Shown: positions 6,971-15,645 of the stretch, piece by piece
Layout: the number at the start of each line of letters is the position of its first letter
Numbering within the stretch: position 1 is the first letter of the stretch
NCBI GenBank assembly: GCA_964537285.1
Contig: CAZHZT010000085.1
Span: 1 to 23,891 of the forward strand
DNA length: 23,891 bases
Origin: CAZHZT01 sp964537285
GTDB lineage: Bacteria; Bacteroidota; Bacteroidia; Chitinophagales; Saprospiraceae
Reading direction: 5' to 3'
Notes under the pieces: generated by a model
The model's database searches: none
What the model was told of the DNA's origin: nothing
Seen by the model: only the letters and a program-made list of their open reading frames with translations
Translations under genes and position numbers: made by a program

Positions 6971-8485
6971 CTAATCTCCTTCCACCATCTTCCAACTTTC
7001 CACTTTCTTTTTCTCTGTGGAAAAATTAATGCCCACGGCTACTTTTCTCTTCTCTGAATCCAGATAAGGTGACAAGTAGCCCTTTTTACGGATCTGCTGT
7101 AAAGCTGCTTCTGCGCTGCCATCAAGCTTGAATTCAAAGGCGTAGATATATTGTTCATTTTGCACCAAAGCATCGCAACGACCGCTAGAAGTATGTACTT
7201 CCGATTGGACGTAGGTACCTAATAAAGAAAAGATCAAATGGACGAGCGCATGGTAAAAGTGCTCGTTTTCCTTTTGCCAGAGATCGAAAGGGATGGAAGC
7301 AAAGGTTCTGTTCAGAATGGTCACCACTTGTTCAATATCTTTGACAGCAAGCGCCTTGGCCAATGCCACCACAGGGGAAAGAGCATTTCCAGGATATTTC
7401 TCCTGATAAATAAGAAATAAGTACTGTTGCATCGAAAAGCGCACTTCCTGATTGGGGTAGCGAAGGATGTACTGGCGAAAAGTCTTGTCGAAATGATCGA
7501 TTGTGAGATAGCCCGTTTGGAAAAGTACACTGATTGGGTCAAGGGCATCAGCATGAAAACTGGTCAATTGTTCCTGTGTGGCTTCGGCCTGGTCTACATC
7601 ATAATAATGATGTTTGCGCATTTCCTTGACAAGGAAAGTGGGGGTGCCAGTTTCAAACCAGAAGTTTTGATAGTCAAAATTTTCTTTGAAGAAGCGCAAC
7701 AAGGAAAATGGGTTGTAAAGGCGTTCTTCGCCTCCCCAGGAGTAACCGTTATACCAACTTTGCATCTTTTCGAGATCCACTGCTTTCAATTGATCCGGGA
7801 AAAAATGCTCGATTTCTTTATGCGTAATTCCTAACAAGGTGTGTGCGAATCGGCTGAGCGTCAAGTTTTCGAGATTGTTCAATTCCGAAAAAATACTCAC
7901 TTTTGAAAAGGCCGACACCCCGGTAATAAAGACCAGCTCGAGAAAAGGGTCGCTGTCTTTTATTATAGAATAAAAGTTTTTTAGAACACCTCGATTAACA
8001 TCTGCCTGTTCGGGATCATCCAGGTAATCAATAATCGGCTTGTCATATTCGTCAACTAGTAAAACAACCTTTCGACCAAACTTTTTGTAGGCTTTTTTTA
8101 TGAAATCCTCAAGTGGGTTAATGAATGGACCTTTACTCAGCTCAATTCCCATATTTTCAGCTTCTTTATCCAAGCCAAAGGCAATGGCTTCCTGCAAAGG
8201 GTTGTACTTGTAGGAAAAGGTAGCGAATTTTAAATGAATTACCGGGTTTTGGAGGTTCCAGTCCCATTGATCTTCAATCCATAATCCTTTAAAAAGATCC
8301 TTCTGGCCGTTATACAATTCTTTTATAGTAGAAAGAAGAAGCGACTTCCCGAAACGACGAGGGCGGGAGAGGAAGTAATAGCTGCCATTTTCCAGAATAC
8401 GGAAGATCTGCTCGGTTTTATCTACATAGACATAGCCTTCTTCCCGTATTTTTCGAAAATCTTGTATACCGATCGGATATTTCAT
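6971..8485 (-). CDS. AAA-ATPase-like protein with C-terminal PD-(D/E)XK nuclease domain
   Basis: This 504-residue protein has the full architecture of the AAA-ATPase_like/PDDEXK_9 family. The N-terminus has YPIGIQDFRKIREEGYVYVD. A P-loop-like RPRRFGKSLLLS follows at about 41-52, and a Walker B-like VLLVDEYDKPI at about 141-151. The C-terminal nuclease-like core has GRCD at about 435-438 and EFKL at about 451-454. These proteins are abundant and multicopy in Bacteroidetes. Their role is not settled, and mobile-element or defence roles have been proposed. All key motifs are present, so it is probably intact. Start ATG at 8485. It is divergent from the outer-membrane gene at 8681, with 195 bp between them. 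Confidence 0.9.
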   Translation of the reverse strand: MKYPIGIQDFRKIREEGYVYVDKTEQIFRILENGSYYFLSRPRRFGKSLLLSTIKELYNGQKDLFKGLWIEDQWDWNLQNPVIHLKFATFSYKYNPLQEAIAFGLDKEAENMGIELSKGPFINPLEDFIKKAYKKFGRKVVLLVDEYDKPIIDYLDDPEQADVNRGVLKNFYSIIKDSDPFLELVFITGVSAFSKVSIFSELNNLENLTLSRFAHTLLGITHKEIEHFFPDQLKAVDLEKMQSWYNGYSWGGEERLYNPFSLLRFFKENFDYQNFWFETGTPTFLVKEMRKHHYYDVDQAEATQEQLTSFHADALDPISVLFQTGYLTIDHFDKTFRQYILRYPNQEVRFSMQQYLFLIYQEKYPGNALSPVVALAKALAVKDIEQVVTILNRTFASIPFDLWQKENEHFYHALVHLIFSLLGTYVQSEVHTSSGRCDALVQNEQYIYAFEFKLDGSAEAALQQIRKKGYLSPYLDSEKRKVAVGINFSTEKKKVESWKMVEGD

Positions 8486-8680
8486 AAAAGTAAAAATACA
8501 TTTTTTTACTGAAGATCTTTAAAAAGAAATCATCTGGAACCCAAAACGAGCATCGTTGAAATTTTTTTAAGAAACCTTAACCCACCCCTTAACCTATTTT
8601 AACACCCAAGCACAGCTCTAGCCCTGGCATTCCTCCGCTTTTATCCTTAACTTTAATCCCGATGAAATCAAGTAGATACA

Positions 8681-10165
8681 ATGAGAAATAGTTACCTCCT
8701 CTTTTTTTATTTTGCCTCTCTGAACGCCATTTTTTCTCAACAACAGCCTTTGCTCGAAGTGAAAGCCGATGAATATGAGATATGCATCACCAATGTAGCT
8801 CCTTACTCCCTGAAGGTGCATTGGGTAGACATGAAAGGCAAGGCCGTTGAAAGCGAGCTTTTACAGCCTTTTCAAAAATGGGAATGCGATCATAATTTCC
8901 CCAAAGGGAGGCTTCAAAATACCTATCTTATCTGTGAATACGATAACTATACTTTTGATTTAGATAAAAAATGGGCCATTGCTTTCATGGAGGTTCTACA
9001 AGCCGGAGGCAAGCCATCTTTAGATCCGGTACTCGATAATTTTCTTGAAAACATCCGGGATACCTCGGGACTTGCATTGCTGAACCTGCTTGAGCATTGG
9101 TTTGGTACATTGGGGAATACTGCTTCCCTGAAGGAATTGATTGAGAAGGAGCAATACGAAGCGGTTTACTTGAATCGCGTAGCGCTTGCTCCCCAGGTAG
9201 ATACTTCATCAGGCAATGAAGCTTTGTTATTGAAAGCTTCGATACGCCCTTCTTTTAGCCGTGCATTGGCCAGGGAAGGTGCCACCTTTTTACAAACTAT
9301 TGCAGACAGCACCGAATACAAGGCTATCAAGCAATATATGCTCGGCGCCTTGTTGCTGCTCACTGACAGGCAATTGGAGCAGCGAAATGTCCAAAAGTCA
9401 GGGGAGCTTGCTACTGTAAATTATCGCTCAAAATCGCCTTCCTTTGTGGTGTCTATCGAGCCTTTTAATCATGGCAACTCCTTAAATGGCTATTGGAAAA
9501 CGCCCAAGGATCGTTTGTTGGAGGATATTGATGATGATGGCGAATTGGATTGGTCCGGAGATATTTTTGATCGTAATTTCGGTGCAAGTATTCACGTAGG
9601 CATTGGCCCGGAAATTTATATTGCCCAAGGGTTACCTTCGAGGTTTTATGCGGGCATTTCCTATCATAAAACGGCTTTTTACCTTGATTCCCTTAGCTTT
9701 TATACTTTTTCTGATAACTTTTTTTCCACTGCTCCTCCCCAGAATGATAATTTTGTAGTGAATGAAAAAGTCACCTTTGATCAAGAGCGCTTTGCTTTAA
9801 ATGTTCTTTGGCGATTCCTGATTGGAAACATTGCCTTTGTGGAACTTAATGGCGGCATTGCGCAATTGTCAGGCAAAGTGAATCTGAAAAATGCTTATCT
9901 GGATGCTGGAAATCAATGGGTTCGGAAAAGGGTTAAAATGACGGATAATACCCTTACGCCAATATATGGTTTCAAAGTTGGAGTAGGCAATAACGCTCAT
10001 CATAGCGGCTTTCACATATCGGCTGGTTTACAGCTTTTTCGCGCGAGGCAACGAAATAATTCCGATTACTATATTTTGGATATAAGTGATTACTCAAGCG
10101 TTCCTTTTGATGGAAAAGGTAAGACAATGCACAGGGTCAATTTGGGGATTTCGTTTGGGTTTTAA
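8681..10165 (+). CDS. Secreted/outer-membrane protein with C-terminal beta-barrel, family unknown
   Basis: This protein has 494 residues. A signal peptide covers about 1-19 (MRNSYLLFFYFASLNAIFSQ). Residues 22-100 look like a small beta domain and 100-235 are mostly helical. From about 253 to the end, alternating beta strands with aromatic girdles end in LGISFGF, a terminal aromatic residue typical of outer-membrane barrels. Between the helical part and the barrel is an acidic segment, EDIDDDGELDW (about 281-291), that resembles a Ca-binding loop. I do not recognise the family. The helical domain probably sits in the periplasm. The last 29 bp overlap the 3' end of the convergent gene. The nearest -7-like sequence is TAACTTTA about 30 bp upstream, a one-mismatch match. 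Confidence 0.75.
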   Translation: MRNSYLLFFYFASLNAIFSQQQPLLEVKADEYEICITNVAPYSLKVHWVDMKGKAVESELLQPFQKWECDHNFPKGRLQNTYLICEYDNYTFDLDKKWAIAFMEVLQAGGKPSLDPVLDNFLENIRDTSGLALLNLLEHWFGTLGNTASLKELIEKEQYEAVYLNRVALAPQVDTSSGNEALLLKASIRPSFSRALAREGATFLQTIADSTEYKAIKQYMLGALLLLTDRQLEQRNVQKSGELATVNYRSKSPSFVVSIEPFNHGNSLNGYWKTPKDRLLEDIDDDGELDWSGDIFDRNFGASIHVGIGPEIYIAQGLPSRFYAGISYHKTAFYLDSLSFYTFSDNFFSTAPPQNDNFVVNEKVTFDQERFALNVLWRFLIGNIAFVELNGGIAQLSGKVNLKNAYLDAGNQWVRKRVKMTDNTLTPIYGFKVGVGNNAHHSGFHISAGLQLFRARQRNNSDYYILDISDYSSVPFDGKGKTMHRVNLGISFGF

Positions 10166-11618
10166 ACCATCCCTCAAAATCCACATACTCTAGCAACTGC
10201 CGCTCCTTCGGGTCTTTTTTAATTGCTTGCAATCGATCCATAAAATTATGTAAAATCCTTTTCTTTTCGGCTTTTTCCACAACGGATATGTTTTTTTGTA
10301 AAAACTCAAAAAACGCGGTTTCCAGCTTTGTCAAATCGCGCTTTGCCTTAATCTTCCTTTTGGTATTTTTTAGATTATAAAAAAGGTATTCGGTGTTTTG
10401 AAGTTTAAGGTGAATGAGCAGATTTAAAAGTTGAGCGGCATAATACACTACTTTGACTACCTCTTGCTTATAATCGTCTAGCAGGGGCGTGAGCCAGTCC
10501 GAAGCGGATTCATATTCATTGTTCCAGAAAAAGAGATAAGCAGTGAGGTATTGCAAGGTGATGAGATGAGGCTTTTGGAGGCGGCTTTCATAGGCTTCAA
10601 TTCCGGCTACGAGTTCCGGAAGGAGTTTTACGGCTGCAGTGTATTGTTTGTTTCTTAAGTGCCAGTTGGTTTCGAGTAAAAAGCGTTGCCTGAAAACACG
10701 CACCTCGATATTGGAAATTTTTGCAAAGGCCGATTGCTCAGGTATGGATTTTAGTTTTTCAAGCCCTTCCATTAAAGCTTTGTCTTCGTTAAGTAAAAGG
10801 CTGTCTACCAGGTAATTACTTAGTGTTACTAAATAGCGTTCTGAAAACCTTTCTGTAAAGCCGGGTTGTTGTTCGATTAATTCCAGAATGTGGGCATTGG
10901 CTTTGTAGGCCTGACGAGGCTTTCGCTTTACAAAATAAAGCGAGGCCAGAGCCTGATGATAGAAAATTTTTGAAGAAACCGAAATGGCAGTTGATTCACT
11001 CTCCAGCAAATGGTGTGCAAGGTATTGATCAACGGCTTTTTCCTTGCTGGCCTGGTCGAGCGGTTGTTGTATTAATTGCCAATTGGATATTTCGCGGAGT
11101 AACCACCAATAGTCATTAACATTTTTCAATTGATCCATGCAAGTTCCGATCTGTTGATGAAGATTGCTTTCTGATTCAAAAGAAGGATGTATGGCTTGTT
11201 TTTCTGTTTCCAGCAGGCTAAGTTCCAGCGTAAACAGTTCGTATTTCCTGGCAAATTGCTTACCTTTAGATAGCAGCACTAGTGCTTGATTTTTAAGCCC
11301 TAAACTTAGGAGCAATTGTGCTTTTGACAAAAAGCTGGTACCTTTGTGATGAAGATCTCTTTCTCCATGATGATCAAGAGCTTCCAGAATAACCTGATAC
11401 AAATATTGTTTTAAAGCGGGTAACTGCTTTTTTTCCAGCCCTTCTTTATGTAAAGCCGAATTGAAGGCTTTGGAATCTTCCGCAGGGTGTTTTTTTAACA
11501 AATCGAACAGCTTGAGATATTTACTGTGTCGGTTTTGAGCAAATAATCTTACGGCTCGTTTTTCAGCCTTTCCAAGCTGGCCAATTAATTCATGGAGATA
11601 TGTAGGGCTTAATCGCAT
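10137..11618 (-). CDS. Alpha-helical protein of unknown function (possible TPR-like solenoid)
   Basis: The protein has 493 residues from the ATG at 11618. The frame extends five codons further to a TTG (11633), but the ATG (MRLSPTYLHELIGQLGKAEK) is the natural start. It is almost entirely helical, rich in Leu, Lys and Gln, with helix pairs such as SKAQLLLSLGLKNQALVLLS and YTAAVKLLPELVAGIEAYES that suggest a degenerate TPR-like solenoid. There is no signal peptide or membrane segment, so it is likely cytoplasmic. No catalytic motif is seen. It converges with, and overlaps by 29 bp, the barrel protein gene. A TAGTTTTG element on its strand at 11689-11696 is a plausible promoter. Confidence 0.75.
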   Translation of the reverse strand: MRLSPTYLHELIGQLGKAEKRAVRLFAQNRHSKYLKLFDLLKKHPAEDSKAFNSALHKEGLEKKQLPALKQYLYQVILEALDHHGERDLHHKGTSFLSKAQLLLSLGLKNQALVLLSKGKQFARKYELFTLELSLLETEKQAIHPSFESESNLHQQIGTCMDQLKNVNDYWWLLREISNWQLIQQPLDQASKEKAVDQYLAHHLLESESTAISVSSKIFYHQALASLYFVKRKPRQAYKANAHILELIEQQPGFTERFSERYLVTLSNYLVDSLLLNEDKALMEGLEKLKSIPEQSAFAKISNIEVRVFRQRFLLETNWHLRNKQYTAAVKLLPELVAGIEAYESRLQKPHLITLQYLTAYLFFWNNEYESASDWLTPLLDDYKQEVVKVVYYAAQLLNLLIHLKLQNTEYLFYNLKNTKRKIKAKRDLTKLETAFFEFLQKNISVVEKAEKKRILHNFMDRLQAIKKDPKERQLLEYVDFEGWFKTQTKSPN

Positions 11619-11688
11619 GGCTTGTTTTGTCAACTACTTGCTGTTTTTATGCTTAATAAATTGATTTGGTTATACTAGTTGTAGTTTG

Positions 11689-11696
11689 CAAAACTA
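11689..11696 (-). promoter_or_regulatory. Candidate -7 element for the helical protein gene
   Basis: TAGTTTTG on the minus strand matches TAnnTTTG and lies about 70 bp upstream of the ATG at 11618. The surrounding 11640-11780 stretch is extremely AT-rich and serves two divergent genes. Confidence 0.45.
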
Positions 11697-11805
11697 ATTA
11701 ATTATTATGATAATAATCTGATTAATAATTTTTTATAAAAAAATTATTACTTTAGAAACCATATTAGCTTTAGTAAAATAATTTTCAAATAGCCCACCAA
11801 GAGCC

Positions 11806-11813
11806 TACTTTTG
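11806..11813 (+). promoter_or_regulatory. Candidate -7 element for the Reg_prop protein gene
   Basis: TACTTTTG matches TAnnTTTG, 23 bp before the ATG at 11837. A weak TTTTC at the expected -33 distance precedes it. Confidence 0.55.
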
Positions 11814-11836
11814 AATCGAAATAAAAAATGTAGAAC

Positions 11837-14014
11837 ATGCACACAAAACTTTATCTCTTAGCATCCTTATTGATTAGCTTTCTTTCTCTTCAGCTATCGG
11901 CACAAACTCCGGAATGGGCTGTCTATAGCAGTCCTGAAAAAATAAATAAAGTTGTAGAAACTTCCGAGCACCTTTGGCTTGCTTCCTCAAAAGGGGTGTT
12001 CCAAATTCATAAGGCTACCAAAGAAACGGTTTTATTCAATAGCCAAAACAGTAATTTACCTTCTGACCATATCCAGACCATTATTTTGGATGAAAATGAA
12101 GTTCCATGGATCGGGACTTACGATGTTTCCCTGGCTAAGTGGAATGGTAGTGACTGGGATCAGTTCGATCCTCCTCAGCAAATGCTTGATACAACTTTTG
12201 TTACCTACTTATATTCTATGTTATTTACGGATTCGGACGGCTTGTATATTGGCACAAACAAAGGTATAATAGCGTTTGATGGCAATAATTGGGAATACCA
12301 TAATCCCGAAACTTCATTGTTTCTTGGAGCGATTCCAGTGTGGCAAATGACCGAATCTGTTCACCCGGGCAAAGTAATCCTGGGTACTTTTGCACCCATT
12401 GAATATGATGGTGAAACGGTTACCGAAATTGATCCCGACATGCATTTGATTTCATACCTGGGAAATCAATGTGATAATTTCGATAATACCATCTGGTACG
12501 CTGACGGGCTGGCCAATGTAGGAACCTGGGATGGAGAACAATGGACTCTTTACCCTGTTTTCAATGATACTTTTTGGAATCCAATTCCAAATGGCTTTGA
12601 AGTAAATCAGATCATTAAGGACAATAACGGAGACGTTTGGACGGTATTTAACTTCGGAGGTATTTATAAGTTTGGAGGAGAATACTGGGAAAAACAAGAA
12701 GATGCTCAAATTGATTTAACAAATGATGCCGCTGATCTTATTTGGTTTGATGAGGAAGGTCGCCGCTGGTTGTTCCTAAGTGGTTATGCTTCAGTGCTTG
12801 AAGATGGGGTAGTTACAGAGTTTCAGTTAATGGAACATTTAATCTTTCAAAACTACATTTTCAAAATAGCGGAAGCCAATCAGGAAGAAATGTACTTTCT
12901 TAACGGTGGAAAGTTTTCTGCTTTTTCCAATAATTCATGGGCGTTTCTCCCGTTTCCTCTGGAAAATACCCCAGGGCAAGCGTACCTTTACGATATTTCT
13001 TCTACCAAAGATGACAAATTACTTGTTTCCCACTCCTCCGGAGTTTTACAATATGACGGACAGGATTGGACGCATTGGGAAATAGGGAAAAATGGACTAG
13101 ATCTGGGCATCATTCATCATGTAGAAGCTAGCCCCTCCGGAAAGCTTTATGCGACTCATGATAAGAAAATGGCTGAATTTGACGGAACTACCTGGACGGT
13201 TTATGATCAAAACAATTCTCCTTTAACCGATGAAGGTATTCGGTTTATTGAAACAAGTTACGTTGATGAAAATGTCTGGCTGGTAGATTATGATTGGAAC
13301 ATAATACGCAAAAATGGAAGTAATTGGGATGCATGGACAGTGGATGATTATCCGTTTCCTTACTTTTACTTTTGGAGCGATATCGCTGTAGATTATGACG
13401 GGAACTTATGGGTTGCCTTCTTTCATGAGGGAGTGGCTCGATTCGACGGAAGCGAATGGGAGCTCTACTTTGAAGACACACCACTTGAAGGGCGCAATGT
13501 TGCCAATGTCCATACGGATGAAAACGGAAGAATTTATTTCGGCCTTGATAATGGTTTTGCTATTAAAGATGGTGAAAATTGGGAGGTTATCAACGCTGAC
13601 CAAAGTCCTTTAGAGGCCTTTGCCACAACACAGCTATTTGCTCAGCCTTCTTCAAACAGATTGTGGATCGGAACCGTTGCGAATGGTTTGATTCGCTATG
13701 AAGAAGGTGTAGTTTCCAGTGAGAATGAGCCTGGCGTGGCTGGTTCCATAAGCAAATTAGAAATTACTCCAAATCCTTTTACTGATTTTATTCGGGTAGA
13801 TTTTGAAGAAGTCCTGGAAGAAGACTTGAGACTTTCCGTTTTTGATGCGAATGGTAGAAATTGTTATGTTGCTGCTGTTTCAAAAGGCTCAGCGTCAACT
13901 ACTATTGGTTTAGGGGAGTTGGGCTTAGAAAATGGAACGTACTTTCTGAAGATATCCTATAGAGGAAAAACGGAGGTTAAGCAATTGATTAAAATAGACT
14001 TTATTCAGAAATAA
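11837..14014 (+). CDS. Secreted Reg_prop beta-propeller protein with T9SS type A sorting domain
   Basis: The protein has 725 residues. The signal peptide (about 1-22) ends LQLSAQ. The body repeats a short Trp-rich motif about ten times (for example DGNNWEYHN, DGEQWTLYP, DGQDWTHWE, DGTTWTVYD, DGSEWELYF, DGENWEVIN), each paired with strands of the type VWIGT or LWVAF. This is the pattern of two-component-regulator propeller (Reg_prop) repeats that form seven-bladed propellers. Here no kinase domain follows, and the protein ends in a T9SS type A C-terminal domain (LEITPNPFTDFIRVDF to NGTYFLKISY...KQLIKI). It is therefore exported and anchored or released at the cell surface. The ligand is unknown. 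It has its own promoter-like sequence and appears monocistronic. Confidence 0.88.
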   Translation: MHTKLYLLASLLISFLSLQLSAQTPEWAVYSSPEKINKVVETSEHLWLASSKGVFQIHKATKETVLFNSQNSNLPSDHIQTIILDENEVPWIGTYDVSLAKWNGSDWDQFDPPQQMLDTTFVTYLYSMLFTDSDGLYIGTNKGIIAFDGNNWEYHNPETSLFLGAIPVWQMTESVHPGKVILGTFAPIEYDGETVTEIDPDMHLISYLGNQCDNFDNTIWYADGLANVGTWDGEQWTLYPVFNDTFWNPIPNGFEVNQIIKDNNGDVWTVFNFGGIYKFGGEYWEKQEDAQIDLTNDAADLIWFDEEGRRWLFLSGYASVLEDGVVTEFQLMEHLIFQNYIFKIAEANQEEMYFLNGGKFSAFSNNSWAFLPFPLENTPGQAYLYDISSTKDDKLLVSHSSGVLQYDGQDWTHWEIGKNGLDLGIIHHVEASPSGKLYATHDKKMAEFDGTTWTVYDQNNSPLTDEGIRFIETSYVDENVWLVDYDWNIIRKNGSNWDAWTVDDYPFPYFYFWSDIAVDYDGNLWVAFFHEGVARFDGSEWELYFEDTPLEGRNVANVHTDENGRIYFGLDNGFAIKDGENWEVINADQSPLEAFATTQLFAQPSSNRLWIGTVANGLIRYEEGVVSSENEPGVAGSISKLEITPNPFTDFIRVDFEEVLEEDLRLSVFDANGRNCYVAAVSKGSASTTIGLGELGLENGTYFLKISYRGKTEVKQLIKIDFIQK

Positions 14015-14048
14015 TTTCATGTGTAAAAAACATGAGTCACCCTTCTTG

Positions 14049-14181
14049 TTTTGGAAATCCAAAACCAAAGTTACGCCGTTTCGCGGCGATATTTTCTTTT
14101 GAGGGATGCCTACAGGGCCATTTTGCAAGCAAAACAGCCCTTTAGGCCTCCCTCTCAAATGAATTTCGCGCCGTAGGCGCG
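14049..14181. repeat. Cluster of four hairpins (REP/BIME-like intergenic element)
   Basis: Four palindromes follow in sequence. TTTTGGA-AA-TCCAAAA is at 14049-14064. CGCCG-TTTCG-CGGCG is at 14074-14088. A long stem pairs GAGGGATGCCTACAGGGC (14101-14118) with GCCCTTTAGGCCTCCCTC (14137-14154), with 16 of 18 pairs and an inner TTTTGC-AA-GCAAAA stem. CGCGCC-GTA-GGCGCG is at 14167-14181. The GC-rich composition contrasts with both neighbouring genes. It may end the upstream transcript, but such multi-hairpin blocks usually recur across a genome. Confidence 0.7.
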
Positions 14182-14222
14182 TTTATTTTCAAAGCGAGAA
14201 TCGCTGATTAGCATCAATAACT

Positions 14223-14915
14223 ATGAAAAAAATAACAACGTTCATTCTTTTTGTCTTAACAAGCTTGCTTTGTTATGGGCAATGCTCCACGGTATCCGTT
14301 CAGGTATCAGCATCTGATACATCTATAGTTCAACTATATCATGCGGGCTTTTTTTTGATACCTTCCGGATTTGCCAATATATGCGAATGGGAAGTAACTA
14401 CTTTTTCAGGCGAAATAGTGTATCAGGACACGACCTCCGGTGATGCTTTCGAACAGGGAATGGTGACTTTTGATCACGCCGTCCCCATTACAGATTCAAT
14501 GAAGGCGACCATAATCATAACAAATAATATGGAAGGCATCATTTGCACGATGAAGGATACCTTATACTGGGAAGAAATAGAAGTGCTTCCTGGTTCCTTC
14601 ATAGGTAATTGGGCCGTTTTGAGTAGTAATGGTGGTGTTGAAGAGGAAATAACTCCTACTACAGAAGTTCTTTTAGACGCAAAAAGCATCGAGCTTTTTC
14701 CTTCTCCAGTTCAGGATTATTTTCAAATCAAAGGAAACCAAAATGTATACTCGTTTACCATCTTAGGGTTAAACGGTCAACTATTAGATTCCTTTACAAA
14801 TATTCAGGAACTTGAAAAAGTAGACATTTCCACTTATCCACCAGGGATGTACCTTGTCCAATTTAGAGATGAAAATAACAGGAACATTGGAGGCAAAAAG
14901 ATTATAAAAATGTAA
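14223..14915 (+). CDS. Small secreted protein with T9SS type A sorting domain
   Basis: The protein has 230 residues. The signal peptide (about 1-19) ends LLCYGQ. The short mature body starts CSTVSVQVSASDTSIVQLYH and contains GFFLIPSGFANICEWEV, with beta-rich character and no recognisable catalytic motif. The last 75 or so residues are a T9SS type A sorting domain (SIELFPSPVQDYFQIKG...YPPGMYLVQFRDE...KKIIKM). I cannot name the passenger family. It probably works at the cell surface. It is preceded by a hairpin cluster and followed by an Rhs gene remnant on the other strand. Confidence 0.8.
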   Translation: MKKITTFILFVLTSLLCYGQCSTVSVQVSASDTSIVQLYHAGFFLIPSGFANICEWEVTTFSGEIVYQDTTSGDAFEQGMVTFDHAVPITDSMKATIIITNNMEGIICTMKDTLYWEEIEVLPGSFIGNWAVLSSNGGVEEEITPTTEVLLDAKSIELFPSPVQDYFQIKGNQNVYSFTILGLNGQLLDSFTNIQELEKVDISTYPPGMYLVQFRDENNRNIGGKKIIKM

Positions 14916-14926
14916 AGAGGGTACAT

Positions 14927-15226
14927 TTAACTTTGCTGCGCCCCCTTGTGAATAGGTTTTATTGGTGTAGATGCAGCTCGTACAGAGATGGGTTCAAATA
15001 CCCCGAGGCGGGCGCTTCCGTAGATGAATTGTTCCTTCCATTGGATTTCCGTGTCGCCCGTTTTCTGGTAAACAGCCATCGTGTTTCCTTGTGCATCCCG
15101 GATGTAGAAGTCGGTAATGGGATCTTCTTCCGCTACCCCCAGGGGCTGACGCTCCTTGATCAAGCGGTTTTGATCGGGACCGTAGGTGAAGGTGGTAGTG
15201 CGTAGGTTGGGGAAATGTACGCGATC
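14927..15226 (-). pseudogene. Fragment of an Rhs/YD-repeat protein gene
   Basis: The open frame of about 99 residues has no proper start and is bounded upstream by an in-frame TAG. It reads DRVHFPNLRTTTFTYGPDQN, then YIRDAQGNTMAVYQ, then EQFIYGSARLGVFEP. The FTYGPDQNRL and YIRDAQGN...YGSARLG segments are typical of the region just before the Rhs core domain in Bacteroidetes Rhs-type proteins. Full proteins are usually over 1000 residues, so this is a small internal relic. The base composition is richer in G+C than the T9SS genes around it, consistent with separate origin. Confidence 0.65.
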
Positions 15227-15342
15227 CTATTTTTCTTCTGCAATTACGGAAGCCCGAAGCTTCCAAAAGTCTTTTATCGATGTTCTAAACATCAAAAATC
15301 GGTGGATTGCCTAATTTTTTTTGCTGGCCCTCACCTTTTGGG

Positions 15343-15430
15343 CAACACCTACGGCGTTGATGGGAGGAATATTTCTTAAACCCAGGATTTCATCCTGGGC
15401 TACGATCGGACAGACCTAACGGCCTCTGGG
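15343..15430. repeat. Three-hairpin REP-like block in the 15227-15645 gap
   Basis: CAACACC-TAC-GGCGTTG is at 15343-15359, with one mismatch. The perfect CCCAGGAT-TTC-ATCCTGGG is at 15381-15399. An imperfect CAGACC...GGCCTCTG is at 15411-15428. These GC-rich palindromes follow each other within 90 bp, as in REP clusters. The rest of the gap has no credible gene. It holds a solo MITE arm at 15526-15542 and the leader of the next gene. Confidence 0.6.
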
Positions 15431-15525
15431 AATCCCTTAATTGCTGATTTGTACGGATTTATATTTTGATTCATCTTCACCACCCAATCCCAGTAAAAAA
15501 AAGAGCACCAAAAAGAAAGCATAAT

Positions 15526-15542
15526 ATTTATGTCAAAGAACG
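15526..15542. repeat. Solitary MITE terminal fragment (copy G)
   Basis: ATTTATGTCAAAGAACG matches the right terminus of copies C, D and F, including the TA insertion that marks the right arm. No core or left arm is nearby. It is followed by ATAATTTATC, similar to the flank of copy C. Confidence 0.5.
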
Positions 15543-15645
15543 ATAATTTATCAAAAAAAATTCGGAAAAATTTTATACATTTCTGACCAAATCGGACTAC
15601 ATTTATTTGTTTGCTATACTATTAGCTACCTCAATATCCTTAACC

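Noticed and set aside
7427..7834. Plus-strand 135-residue frame inside the AAA-ATPase/PD-(D/E)XK gene
   Set aside because: It is fully antisense to a gene with strong family motifs and has no promoter or homology signal.
14994..15266. Minus-strand 90-residue frame rich in Arg, Pro and His
   Set aside because: It overlaps the Rhs relic in another frame and has shadow-frame composition. The relic frame gives recognisable Rhs motifs.
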